From positions 3,668,501 to 3,732,500 of the forward strand of contig NZ_CP092489.1 of the NCBI RefSeq assembly GCF_025643335.1: a DNA stretch of 64,000 nt. Direction: 5' to 3'. The translations under genes were made by a program, and so were the position numbers. The notes under the pieces were generated by a model. It had not been told where the DNA came from, made no database searches, and saw nothing but the letters and a program-made list of their open reading frames with translations. Positions 27,667 through 37,261 of the stretch are shown in pieces. The number at the start of each line of letters is the position of its first letter. Position 1 is the first letter of the stretch. Source of the stretch: Endozoicomonas sp. Mp262. GTDB lineage: Bacteria > Pseudomonadota > Gammaproteobacteria > Pseudomonadales > Endozoicomonadaceae.

Positions 27667-27987
27667 ATGGATGATAAAGTAATCGACAACCTAAAGTCTG
27701 AGTCCCGCTGGCTCCGGCTTTTATTTATGGTTCTTTTCTACATGGCAGCCTATATAACCGGGTTCTTGATTCTGGTGGTGGTGGCTGTTCAGGTGATACA
27801 TGATTTTATCAAGGGTCGGCCTAACGAGCGCCTGCTGGAATTTACTGCCAGCCTGAACCGGTATTTCTATCAGGTTATTCAATACATTAGTTTTAATAGT
27901 GAAAGTAAACCCTACCCGTTCAGTGATTGGCCAAAAGGCACCACTGGACACGGGGAGCCGTCACAGCAGGTAAAAGACCAGGAATGA
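27667..27987 (+). CDS. DUF4389 small membrane protein
   Basis: 106 residues with one or two long hydrophobic segments (about 18-48: LLFMVLFYMAAYITGFLILV) and the downstream pattern FIKGRPNERLLEFTASLNRYFYQVIQYISF typical of DUF4389. Function unknown. A good ribosome site (GGGAGG) precedes it. Its TGA overlaps the sixA ATG, so the two are coupled. Confidence 0.8.
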   Translation: MDDKVIDNLKSESRWLRLLFMVLFYMAAYITGFLILVVVAVQVIHDFIKGRPNERLLEFTASLNRYFYQVIQYISFNSESKPYPFSDWPKGTTGHGEPSQQVKDQE

Positions 27988-28424
27988 AACTGATTATTAT
28001 GCGCCACGGTCAGGCCGGGTTAAATGCGCCTTCTGATGCTGAAAGGCCGCTGACCGAGCAGGGCAGACAGCAGGCCGCCAGCACGGCAAAAAAATTACAG
28101 CACCTCTGTCCTGCTACAAGGGTGCTGGCAAGCCCTTATCTCAGGGCACAGCAGACGGGTTCAATTGTGGCAGAAACCATGAGCCTTCCACTGGAGACAC
28201 TCGATGCTATTGTCCCCGAAGGAAATCCCTTTGCAGTGATAGAGGTTTTACCTGATAGTGGTGTGATTCTATTGGCCAGCCATATGCCTTTGGTAAGCGC
28301 CCTGACAGGGCTGCTATGTGAGGGCTCTGTCAATCATGGCCCCTCTTTTTCAACGGGTTCAGCCGTAGTGTTGGAGATGCCTGCTCCGGGTATTGGCACA
28401 GCTACGTTATTGCATAGTATATAG
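27984..28424 (+). CDS. sixA: Phosphohistidine phosphatase SixA
   Basis: Small histidine-phosphatase-superfamily enzyme that removes phosphate from phosphohistidine (for example on Hpt or PTS proteins). Start at ATG 27984 overlapping the previous stop, giving 146 residues and the proper N terminus MKLIIMRHGQA with the catalytic RHG; an upstream in-frame ATG lies inside the previous gene. Other family points are AERPLTEQGRQQA, LASPYLRAQQT and ASHMPLVSAL with the second catalytic His. Confidence 0.92.
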   Translation: MKLIIMRHGQAGLNAPSDAERPLTEQGRQQAASTAKKLQHLCPATRVLASPYLRAQQTGSIVAETMSLPLETLDAIVPEGNPFAVIEVLPDSGVILLASHMPLVSALTGLLCEGSVNHGPSFSTGSAVVLEMPAPGIGTATLLHSI

Positions 28425-28646
28425 CCACTTACGGATAGTCCCCTGGCTCCGCTGCTGGTATGAGGGGAGGAGTGAGAGCCTTCAGTTAACGCGATTTATT
28501 GATGATTTATTGATGAAATTTGCTTGAATTTAAGTGAATTTACTGATTTTTTGTGAATGTCTCTTTTCTTTCTGTTGAACTTTATTTTCTTCAACTAATC
28601 TAATGCTTCTGATTCCGTCTCAAACTGTTGTACAGGGAGGTATGAG

Positions 28647-29885
28647 GTGTCAGAAGTCTCATTTAACTGGCCCAGGGCCGTGCTGGTTTGTGTTACAGCT
28701 GCGTTGTTCTGTAGTTACCAGGTTTTAATACAGGGAGCACCTGCCTTGATGGTCTCTCCACTGGCTGACAGCCTGGAGTTGACCATGACGCAGGTGGGCT
28801 TGTTGAGTAGCAGTTTCCTTTACGCCTATTTGATTTTCCAGGTTCCTGGCGCTTATCTTGCCGGTCGATGCAACCTTCGTGTGTTACTGGTGATCTGTTA
28901 TCTGGTCATGGCGGCTGGCTGTTATTGGTTCAGTGTCGCTGAAACCATGTTAAGTGCCTCTATGGCCAGGGTTTTAATGGGGATAGCCACCTCCCCTTCG
29001 ATTGTTGTCAGCATGACACTGGTGAGTCGCTGGTTTCCTGAAAAGTGGTTTCCTACACTGGCGGGCCTTGTTGAAACGGCGGCATTGGCAGGTGGAGCCC
29101 TGGGACCTGTGATCATACCTGATATCATGGCCTTGGGCGGCTGGCGCTATGCTATGCAGTGGTTAGCCGTTGCGGGTGTGGGTCTGTCACTGCTGGCCCT
29201 GCTTTTTGTTCGTGATGCTCCGGCTGTTGAACATTCCGGGCGGGGGGTGAGTGAGGAGCGTCAGTACGGTCAGAGTTCTTTTCCACAGTTAATGAAGCAG
29301 GGGACTTTCTGGCTTTGCTGTCTCTATGGTTTTGGGATGTTTGCCGTGCTAGCCTGTTTTGCCAGCTTGTGGGGGGTTCCCTTTTTATGCGAACGCTTTC
29401 CCGATGATCATAGTTATGTTCCGCATACCATTTTTCTGCTTTTTGCCGGAGCGGCCGTAGGAGCTCCCCTTATTGGTTTCCGGGCTTCGGTATCAGGTCG
29501 TTACCGACAGTTGATGGCGCTGTCTGCATTGGCCTGTATGGTATTCACTGGCCTGGCAATCTTTTTGCCTTGTTCTCTGGTGACTATGGGCTGTCTATGC
29601 TTTTTTATTGGCTTCTCTTCAGGGGGCTATATGCTGGTGTTTGCTGCCGTGAAAAAAGTGTGCAGCAAAGAGAACCAGGGACTCGGTATCGCAGTGGCTA
29701 ATGGTTCTCTATTATTAGGCGGCCCTGCTATGCAGCCTTTGGTGGGCGCTATATTAAACAATAGTCTCCAGCATTCCGGTGTGTTAACAGTGACTGATTA
29801 CCAGTGGGCACTGGTGCCGATGTTTGCTGTTCAGCTGGTGGCTTTTGCTATCACGTTTTTGCTGACCGGTATTAGGGGCTGTTGA
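28647..29885 (+). CDS. Major facilitator superfamily transporter
   Basis: 412 residues with 12 predicted transmembrane helices, of the nitrate/oxalate/anion-type MFS branch in general appearance. The N-terminal part has AYLIFQVPGAYLAGRCNLR, an altered motif A after helix 2. GTG start (28647) chosen because GGGAGG lies 7 nt upstream. The substrate cannot be read from sequence. Its last four codons (IRGC) and stop come from the left end of an inverted-repeat element, so the C-terminal tail has been replaced. Confidence 0.85.
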   Translation: MSEVSFNWPRAVLVCVTAALFCSYQVLIQGAPALMVSPLADSLELTMTQVGLLSSSFLYAYLIFQVPGAYLAGRCNLRVLLVICYLVMAAGCYWFSVAETMLSASMARVLMGIATSPSIVVSMTLVSRWFPEKWFPTLAGLVETAALAGGALGPVIIPDIMALGGWRYAMQWLAVAGVGLSLLALLFVRDAPAVEHSGRGVSEERQYGQSSFPQLMKQGTFWLCCLYGFGMFAVLACFASLWGVPFLCERFPDDHSYVPHTIFLLFAGAAVGAPLIGFRASVSGRYRQLMALSALACMVFTGLAIFLPCSLVTMGCLCFFIGFSSGGYMLVFAAVKKVCSKENQGLGIAVANGSLLLGGPAMQPLVGAILNNSLQHSGVLTVTDYQWALVPMFAVQLVAFAITFLLTGIRGC

Positions 29886-30176
29886 CGTTTGCTCGTGTGC
29901 TCAGCCAAAACCAGCGGTTTCGTGGCTAGACGCAGTAGCGCAGGAATAACCTAAAGGTCACACGTACTCGCGTCTTTCAAGCTACTGCAACGACGGCATG
30001 GAATCGCTGGTTTTGGCCCTTCGGGTGGCTCGTAAAGCGGCTTTCCGACTGCGTTGGACTGGCTTGACGTAGAATAACCATGCCTGCACCAGTCCTCCCG
30101 GTGTGCCCCATTGGGTATTGCGGAAAACCGCTTTACGAGCCACTGAGCTCACGATCAAACGTCAACAGCCCCTAAT
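29871..30176. repeat. 306-bp nested inverted-repeat element (MITE-like)
   Basis: Outer ends of 34 bp (29871-29904 and 30143-30176) are inverted copies with 32 matches, beginning ATTAGGGGCTGTTGACG. Inside are two more palindromes: CCAAAACCAGCG (from 29905) with CGCTGGTTTTGG (30005-30016), and GGCTCGTAAAGCGG (from 30027) with CCGCTTTACGAGCC (to 30141). There is no coding frame. It overlaps the end of the MFS gene and fills the gap to uup. Confidence 0.8.
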
Positions 30177-30269
30177 GACAAAACAGTATGTCAGTTACCC
30201 CATCTATCAAGATAGGGCAGATGGCGCTATGCTAGCCGCCATTTAATTTAAGCAATGGTGTTAGTGACA

Positions 30270-32165
30270 ATGCCGGTAATACGACTGGAAAATATTAGTC
30301 TTGCATATGGGGATATGCCGCTGCTGGATGGAGCAGAACTACAGATCCGTCGGGGGGAACGGGTTTGTCTGGTGGGGCGTAACGGTACAGGTAAATCAAC
30401 CCTGCTAAAAATTGTTTCCGGTCAGATCGATGCAGATGACGGCTCTATCTGGCGCAAGCCCGGACTTAAAATCGGTGTCCTTAACCAGAACCTGCCGCTC
30501 CAGGATGATAAAACGGTGTATGAGGTGGTGGCCTCGGGACTGGCTGAAGTGGGGTCGCTTATCCATCGTTATCACCAGCTTTCCCAGACTATTGAGAGTG
30601 ATGAAGATATCAAGGCTCTGGAGGATGTCCAGCAGCGCCTTGAGGCTGCTGATGGCTGGTCTTTGCAGCAGAAAGTGGATACCGTCATCAAAAAACTGGA
30701 GCTGCCTGAAGACAGCCTGATGAAAGAGCTGTCCGGAGGCTGGCGACGACGTGTGGAATTGGCCCAGGCCCTGGTTTCTGAGCCTGATTTGTTACTGCTG
30801 GATGAACCCACCAACCATTTGGATATTGTGGCTATAGACTGGCTTGAAAAGCAGCTTCTGGATTTTCGCGGAGCCTTGCTGTTTATTACCCACGACCGTT
30901 CTTTCCTTCAGTCCTTGGCCACCCGCATTATTGAACTTGATCGTGGGCAGTTAACCAACTGGGAATGTAATTACCAGACTTACCTGGAGCGCAAGGCTCA
31001 TGCGCTGGAGGTCGAAGCGGAACAAAATGCCCTGTTTGATAAAAAGCTGGCTCAGGAAGAGGTTTGGATTCGCCAGGGCATCAAAGCCCGTCGGACCCGT
31101 AATGAAGGCCGGGTAAGAGCCCTTAAAGCCCTGAGAGAAGAACGAAAGGAGCGCCGTGAGGTTCAGGGGAAGGCAGACTTTGCCATTGAATCGGGCAACT
31201 CCTCCGGGAAAATGGTGCTTGAGGCCAAGGGCATCCTTAAAGCTTATGCTGGTAAACCTGTTGTTGATGCCTTCAGTTTTACGGTGCAGCGAGGAGATAA
31301 AATTGGTCTGATCGGTGCTAATGGTGCGGGAAAGTCCACCTTGCTCAATATGTTACTGGGGGAACTTGAACCGGATAGTGGCAGTATCAAGCCGGGTAGC
31401 AAGCTGGAAGTGGCTTACTTTGACCAGCTGAGAAACCAGCTGGATCTTGAAAAGAGTGTGATTGATAACGTGGCTGAAGGGCGGGAGAGTATTACCATCA
31501 ATGGTGCCAGCCGCCATGTCATCAGTTACCTGGGGGATTTTTTATTCCCGCCCCATCGTTGTCGGATACCGGTGAAAGCCTTGTCCGGGGGGGAGCGAAA
31601 TCGCCTGTTACTGGCCCGGTTGTTCAGCAAGCCTGCCAACCTACTGGTACTTGACGAACCCACCAATGACCTGGATGTGGAAACCCTGGAGCTGCTTGAA
31701 TCCCTGCTGGTGGAATTCAAGGGAACCCTGTTGTTGGTAAGCCACGACCGGGCCTTTTTGGACAATGTGGTATCCAGCACGCTGGTATTTAAGCCCGGGG
31801 CAAAGATTGATGAGTTTGTGGGCGGGTTTGAAGACTGGTTACGTCAGGGAGGCAATATCAGCCAGCTGGTTGAGCAGGCTAAAGCAACCCCTGAGAAAAA
31901 AACGGTAACAGCAAAACCTGTGGAAACCAAAAGTCCGCAAAAGAAAAAGCTGAGCTATAAGCTTCAGCGTGAGTTAGATGGCCTGCCCGCTGAAATAGAG
32001 CAGTTGGAAGAGGAGCAGCGGCAGCTGGAAGAAAAAACCGCAGATCCCGGCTTCTATCAGGGTGATATGGCAGAGGTGAATAAAACCCTGGAGCGAATCA
32101 CTGAACTGGCTGAATTGATTGAGGCCAGAATGGAGCGTTGGGAAGAACTGGAAAGCATGCAGTAG
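30270..32165 (+). CDS. uup: ABC-F family ATPase Uup
   Basis: Cytosolic ABC-F protein that acts on ribosomes and affects transposon excision in E. coli. 631 residues with two ATPase domains: Walker A GRNGTGKST and GANGAGKST, signatures LSGGWRRR and LSGGERNR, and Walker B LLLLDEPTNHLD and LVLDEPTNDLD. The linker WIRQGIKARRTRNEGRVRAL is very close to Uup. The C-terminal coiled coil (about 550-631, KLSYKLQRELDGLPAEIEQLEEEQ) is the Uup DNA-binding tail. I start at ATG 30270 (MPVIRLENISL), which aligns with E. coli; ATG 30255 is possible. Neither has a strong ribosome site. Confidence 0.93.
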   Translation: MPVIRLENISLAYGDMPLLDGAELQIRRGERVCLVGRNGTGKSTLLKIVSGQIDADDGSIWRKPGLKIGVLNQNLPLQDDKTVYEVVASGLAEVGSLIHRYHQLSQTIESDEDIKALEDVQQRLEAADGWSLQQKVDTVIKKLELPEDSLMKELSGGWRRRVELAQALVSEPDLLLLDEPTNHLDIVAIDWLEKQLLDFRGALLFITHDRSFLQSLATRIIELDRGQLTNWECNYQTYLERKAHALEVEAEQNALFDKKLAQEEVWIRQGIKARRTRNEGRVRALKALREERKERREVQGKADFAIESGNSSGKMVLEAKGILKAYAGKPVVDAFSFTVQRGDKIGLIGANGAGKSTLLNMLLGELEPDSGSIKPGSKLEVAYFDQLRNQLDLEKSVIDNVAEGRESITINGASRHVISYLGDFLFPPHRCRIPVKALSGGERNRLLLARLFSKPANLLVLDEPTNDLDVETLELLESLLVEFKGTLLLVSHDRAFLDNVVSSTLVFKPGAKIDEFVGGFEDWLRQGGNISQLVEQAKATPEKKTVTAKPVETKSPQKKKLSYKLQRELDGLPAEIEQLEEEQRQLEEKTADPGFYQGDMAEVNKTLERITELAELIEARMERWEELESMQ

Positions 32166-32183
32166 CGACGGGTGTTTTGTTGC

Positions 32184-32226
32184 CAGCTACCTAATAGAAA
32201 ACTGTTAGGTAGCTGATGGTTTTTTG
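32184..32226 (+). terminator. Terminator after uup
   Basis: Stem AGCTACCTAA/TTAGGTAGCT (32185-32214) with a 10-nt loop, followed by GATGGTTTTTT. Confidence 0.75.
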
Positions 32227-32248
32227 TAGTCTGTTCTCAGTCAGCCTT

Positions 32249-32689
32249 TTATTGTTTTTTCCCTACCCTCACGGCAAGGACATCACAGCAGGCACCATGA
32301 AGGATGCTGGTGGATGTGGAGCCAAGAATCAGGGCCAGGCCGTGACGGCCATGGCTGCCCACCACAACAAGGTCAACGTCGGACTCTTTGGCAATTCGGT
32401 GCACCTCCCTTTCCGGCCTTCCATACACTATATGTTGTTCCCCTTTCTCCAGTTGCACGGTGTCTGCCAGCTGGCTGATTCGTTCTCTGGCTTGCTGGGT
32501 GATTTCATCCTGGAGAGTGGTGAGATCCAGGGGGATATCGCTGCCATAGGCCACACTAAGCGGCTCAACAACATGAACCATCGTTAGTTTGGCGCTGTTG
32601 GTTTCAGCAATAAAACGGGCTTTTTCCAGCACTTCATCAGCTTCGTCGGACAGATCAATGGCGACCAGTATATGTTTGTAGTGGCTCAT
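32249..32689 (-). CDS. Universal stress protein, UspA family
   Basis: 146 residues, single Usp domain: N-terminal YKHILVAIDLSDEADEVLEKA, and the C-terminal nucleotide-binding pattern VVGSHGRHGLALILGSTSTSIL (G-2x-G-9x-G-S/T). Members support survival under stress, often by ATP binding. Closest in form to UspA. It is convergent with uup and divergent from fadB. Confidence 0.88.
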   Translation of the reverse strand: MSHYKHILVAIDLSDEADEVLEKARFIAETNSAKLTMVHVVEPLSVAYGSDIPLDLTTLQDEITQQARERISQLADTVQLEKGEQHIVYGRPEREVHRIAKESDVDLVVVGSHGRHGLALILGSTSTSILHGACCDVLAVRVGKKQ

Positions 32690-32764
32690 TGGGACCTCTC
32701 TTGGATGAGTTTAGGCGTTAGACGCCATCATAGCTCAACCTGCTCTTGTTATTGTGCAATCTTG

Positions 32765-32770
32765 TATAAT
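32765..32770 (+). promoter_or_regulatory. Candidate -10 box upstream of fadB
   Basis: A perfect TATAAT lies 167 bp before fadB, with no matching -35 at 16-18 nt. The 247-bp region holds no small gene. A FadR operator would be expected here, but I could not identify one by eye. Confidence 0.3.
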
Positions 32771-32936
32771 CATGTGGTTATAGCCCATTAAACTCCTTGA
32801 CATCGATCAATATTTGACAGAAGGTAACAGCAAAAAAATCAAACAGCTGTATGAAAAGTAACGGGATCTTACTTTTCAATAATAATCATAAGGCAGGGCA
32901 TCGCCATATTTTTCAATCCGTTCGGAGAGAGATCTA

Positions 32937-35087
32937 ATGATTTACGAAGGCAAGGCTTTTAAAGTCATACCGCTTGAAGACGGCATCGCTGAGTTCAGAT
33001 TTGATTTGGAAGGGGAGTCTGTTAACAAGTTCAGTCAGGCAGCTATAGAGGACTTTGCCCGGGCTGTCGAGGCCGTGAAAGGGGATGATGGTATCAAGGG
33101 CCTGGTGCTTTCCAGTGGTAAAGAAGCCTTTATTGTGGGGGCGGATATCACTGAGTTTCTATCCATGTTCAAGCAGGAAGAGCAAGTGCTGCTGGATGGC
33201 CTGCTTAAGGTAAATGCCGTGTTCTCTTCCTTTGAAGACTTGCCTTTACCCACTGTTGCCGCCATTAATGGTGTTGCCTTGGGGGGAGGGTTTGAGGTGT
33301 GCCTGTGTGCGGATTACCGGATTATGTCCACCGGGGCGAAAGTGGGCCTGCCAGAGGTGAAGCTGGGTATCTATCCGGGGTGGGGAGGGACAGTTCGTCT
33401 GCCTCGCCTGGTGGGTGCCGATAATGCCATTGAGTGGATTTGTACCGGCAAGGAGCAAAAGCCGGATGAGGCCTTGCGTATCGGGGCGGCTGATGCGGTG
33501 GTAGCACCCGATAAACTACTGGATGCTGCCGTTACGCTGGTAAAAAAATGTATAGACGGTGAGCTGGATTTTAAGGCTCGTAAGGACGAGAAGAAAGCCA
33601 AGCTGCAATTGGCCAATATGGAAGCCATGATGGTGTTTGAAACCGCCAAGCCGTTTATTGCCAGTAAAGCGGGACCTCATTATCCGGCCCCCCTGGAGGC
33701 CGTAAAGACCATTCAACGTCATGCCTATATGACCCGCGACAAAGCCCTGGAAGTAGAAGCCAAAGGGTTTATTAAGATGGCCAAAACACCGGTGACGGAA
33801 TCATTGGTGGGCCTGTTCCTCAATGACCAGCAACTTAAGAAAAAGGCGAAACAGTCCGCCCATCTCGCTGTACCCACTAAAAAGGCGGCGGTGCTTGGGG
33901 CAGGCATTATGGGAGGTGGCATTGCCTATCAGTCAGCCTATAAAGGCACGCCAGTATTGATGAAGGATATCAATCAGGAAGGGATAGCGCTGGGGCTGAA
34001 TGAAGCGAAGAAATTATTGGCCAAGCAAGTTGAACGTGGCCGAATCGACAGCAGCCGCATGGGTGACGTGCTGAATCATATTGCCCCCACATTATCCTAC
34101 GGTGACTTCAAGGATGTGGATGTGGTGGTTGAAGCTGTGGTGGAAAATCTCAAGGTGAAGCAGGCGGTGCTGGCTGAAACTGAAGCTCAACTCAGTGACC
34201 ATGCCATACTGGCATCCAATACTTCAACCATTTCCATAACAGCTATTGCCAAGGCGTTGAAAACCCCGGAAAAATTCTGTGGCATGCATTTCTTTAACCC
34301 GGTTCATCGTATGCCCTTGGTGGAAGTGATCCGTGGCGAGCAAAGCAGTGATGAGGCCGTGGCGACGGTGGTGCAGTATGCCAAAAATATGGGCAAAACT
34401 CCTATCGTGGTCAATGACTGTCCAGGCTTCCTGGTTAATCGGGTGCTTTTCCCCTATCTGGCAGGTTTTGCCGCCCTGGTACGTGATGGTGCCGATTTCC
34501 AGCAGGTTGATAATGTCATGGAACGGTTTGGCTGGCCCATGGGACCCGCTTATCTGCTGGACGTTGTGGGTATGGATACAGGCCATCATGCAGAGGCGGT
34601 TATGGCGGAGGGCTACCCTGACCGGATGGTTAAAGATTTTAAGTCAGCCATTGATGTGATGTTTGAAAACAAGCGGTATGGTCAAAAGACCCAGCTTGGT
34701 TTTTACCGCTATGAGGATGATAAAAAAGGCAAGCCCCGCAAGCTGCCTGATAGTACAACCTATGAATTGCTGAAGCCGGTGAGCAGTGATCCAAGGGAGT
34801 TTGATGAAGAGGAAATCATAGCTCGCATGATGATCCCTCTCTGCCTCGAAACGGTTCGGGCGTTGGAAGAAGGCATTGTTGAATCTCCGGCAGAGGCGGA
34901 TATGGGCTTGATTATGGGCATTGGCTTCCCACCGTTCAGGGGGGGTGCGCTCAAGTATATCGACACTATAGGGGTTGCCGGGTTTGTGAAGCTGGCGGAT
35001 CAATACGCAGAACTGGGACCATTATATCAGGCTACGGACAAGCTTCGTGAAATGGCGCAGCAAGGTGACTCTTTTTATAAGGCCTGA
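32937..35087 (+). CDS. fadB: Fatty acid oxidation complex alpha subunit
   Basis: Multifunctional enoyl-CoA hydratase / 3-hydroxyacyl-CoA dehydrogenase (plus isomerase/epimerase) of aerobic beta-oxidation. 716 residues (E. coli 729). The crotonase domain is N-terminal with [16 protein letters not shown] and [14 protein letters not shown], and Glu in [14 protein letters not shown]. The NAD domain has [33 protein letters not shown] and [16 protein letters not shown]. Followed after 72 bp by fadA, the usual operon for the alpha2-beta2 complex. Confidence 0.95.
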   Translation: MIYEGKAFKVIPLEDGIAEFRFDLEGESVNKFSQAAIEDFARAVEAVKGDDGIKGLVLSSGKEAFIVGADITEFLSMFKQEEQVLLDGLLKVNAVFSSFEDLPLPTVAAINGVALGGGFEVCLCADYRIMSTGAKVGLPEVKLGIYPGWGGTVRLPRLVGADNAIEWICTGKEQKPDEALRIGAADAVVAPDKLLDAAVTLVKKCIDGELDFKARKDEKKAKLQLANMEAMMVFETAKPFIASKAGPHYPAPLEAVKTIQRHAYMTRDKALEVEAKGFIKMAKTPVTESLVGLFLNDQQLKKKAKQSAHLAVPTKKAAVLGAGIMGGGIAYQSAYKGTPVLMKDINQEGIALGLNEAKKLLAKQVERGRIDSSRMGDVLNHIAPTLSYGDFKDVDVVVEAVVENLKVKQAVLAETEAQLSDHAILASNTSTISITAIAKALKTPEKFCGMHFFNPVHRMPLVEVIRGEQSSDEAVATVVQYAKNMGKTPIVVNDCPGFLVNRVLFPYLAGFAALVRDGADFQQVDNVMERFGWPMGPAYLLDVVGMDTGHHAEAVMAEGYPDRMVKDFKSAIDVMFENKRYGQKTQLGFYRYEDDKKGKPRKLPDSTTYELLKPVSSDPREFDEEEIIARMMIPLCLETVRALEEGIVESPAEADMGLIMGIGFPPFRGGALKYIDTIGVAGFVKLADQYAELGPLYQATDKLREMAQQGDSFYKA

Positions 35088-35156
35088 GCCACCCGGGATA
35101 TTGAGTCAATCGTTGAGATGCACTCAGGTACTCTTCAAGAACATGAGCGAGAATAA

Positions 35157-36335
<1,179 letters not shown>

Positions 36336-36350
36336 GACTTTGAAGTGATT

Positions 36351-36413
36351 AGGGTCAGCGCCTTCTTTTTGATGGAATTAACTCAAGACTTAGGTGCTGA
36401 CCTTGATTTTTTC
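36351..36413 (+). terminator. Terminator after fadBA
   Basis: A 12-bp stem with two G-U wobbles, AGGGTCAGCGCC (36351-36362) with GGTGCTGACCTT (36393-36404), then GATTTTTTC. It abuts the 3' end of the convergent toxin gene. Confidence 0.55.
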
Positions 36414-36710
36414 TTATTTCTTTTCTTGACGCTCCAGATTGCGGTAAAAATTCTCATGTGAGCCAAATGATACCAGCTCCAATATCAGGTCGCCTTTATT
36501 AAAATAATAAGCAAGCAATGTAAGCTGTTTGACCATTTTAAATTTATACACTTGAAGGTGGCTAAGGCTACCGCTTTTCATGTCTCCGATTGCCGGGTTT
36601 TCAGCGATGATTTTGATGGCTTTATCAAGATCTGCTTTCTGGTTTTTCTTGAGTTTTTTTACAGCGCGGTCAAATCGGGCTGTCTGAAGGATCCTAACTG
36701 CTTTAGCCAA
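36414..36710 (-). CDS. RelE/ParE-family toxin
   Basis: 98 residues with the compact RelE/ParE fold pattern: ARFDRAVKKLKKNQKADLDKAIKIIAENP (helical hairpin), LQVYKFKMVKQLTLLAYYF (beta strands) and SFGSHENFYRNL at the end, where RelE-type catalytic or gyrase-contact residues lie. Second gene of a toxin-antitoxin pair: its start overlaps the antitoxin end by 8 bp. Whether it cuts mRNA or poisons gyrase cannot be decided. Confidence 0.75.
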   Translation of the reverse strand: MAKAVRILQTARFDRAVKKLKKNQKADLDKAIKIIAENPAIGDMKSGSLSHLQVYKFKMVKQLTLLAYYFNKGDLILELVSFGSHENFYRNLERQEKK

Positions 36711-36924
36711 AATGATACTCCGACGTTAAGCCCTGCTTACGCTCTTCCTCCGCTTCCAGAATATCTTCAATAAAATGGATGGGTAGATCGGGGTTTTCCT
36801 TGGCTATTTTGCCTAAAGTTGCCCAGTATTCAATCTGTTTTGCCGCAGAGCGTTTTTTTACTTTTCCGGTTAGACTGGCTGCATCAACCAGTTCCTCATC
36901 GAGTCTCAAAGGTTTGCTTGCCAT
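36703..36924 (-). CDS. ParD-like antitoxin
   Basis: 73 residues. The N-terminal half (PLRLDEELVDAASLTGKVKKRSAAKQIEYWATLG) has the ribbon-helix-helix form of ParD-like antitoxins. The acidic C-terminal half (HFIEDILEAEEERKQGL) would wrap the toxin. First gene of the pair, preceded by a palindrome fit for autoregulation. Confidence 0.75.
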   Translation of the reverse strand: MASKPLRLDEELVDAASLTGKVKKRSAAKQIEYWATLGKIAKENPDLPIHFIEDILEAEEERKQGLTSEYHFG

Positions 36925-36951
36925 GTTGCTTATCCTTTTGTTGATGCTTAC

Positions 36952-36969
36952 ATGCTAATATTGTAGCAT
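36952..36969. promoter_or_regulatory. Palindromic operator of the toxin-antitoxin operon
   Basis: ATGCTA-ATATTG-TAGCAT, a perfect 6-bp dyad 28 bp before the antitoxin start, in the AT-rich promoter region. Ribbon-helix-helix antitoxins usually bind such dyads. Confidence 0.5.
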
Positions 36970-37020
36970 ATTGCAACATAGTAACAGTTTCTCTCGAGAA
37001 AATTTCCGGAAAAATCGTTG

Positions 37021-37243
37021 TCAGATCACACAGTAATTTGTTTTTACCCCAGTAAAAATCAACGTATCAGTATTTTGCCTTTCTAATAATTCCAAAAACA
37101 TCTTGCTTTCAAAAGCCGAATACGTTTTTTTCAAAGTCTGAACAATAAAACTCTCCTGGCTCAGCAAATAATCTTTGCATATCAATGGCAATATGCAGTG
37201 CGCGAGAACCAATAGAACCAAAGCGTAGTTCATTACTAAACAT
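37021..37243 (-). pseudogene. Isochorismatase-family hydrolase remnant
   Basis: From ATG 37243 one frame gives GSRALHIAIDMQRLFAEPGE, the first strand and IDMQ motif of isochorismatase-like cysteine hydrolases. Another frame then gives TYSAFESKMFLELLERQNTDTLIFTGVKTNYCVI and stops at 37021, just after the catalytic cysteine. The middle of the domain is missing, so the gene carries an internal deletion, a frame change and a lost 3' end. The IS4-like element sits 10 bp upstream of the old start. Confidence 0.7.
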
Positions 37244-37261
37244 AGCTATACTCTAAAAGTC

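Noticed and set aside
32690-32936. FadR operator or riboswitch upstream of fadB
   Set aside because: No FadR-like dyad or conserved RNA structure could be recognised by eye; only a -10 box is reported.
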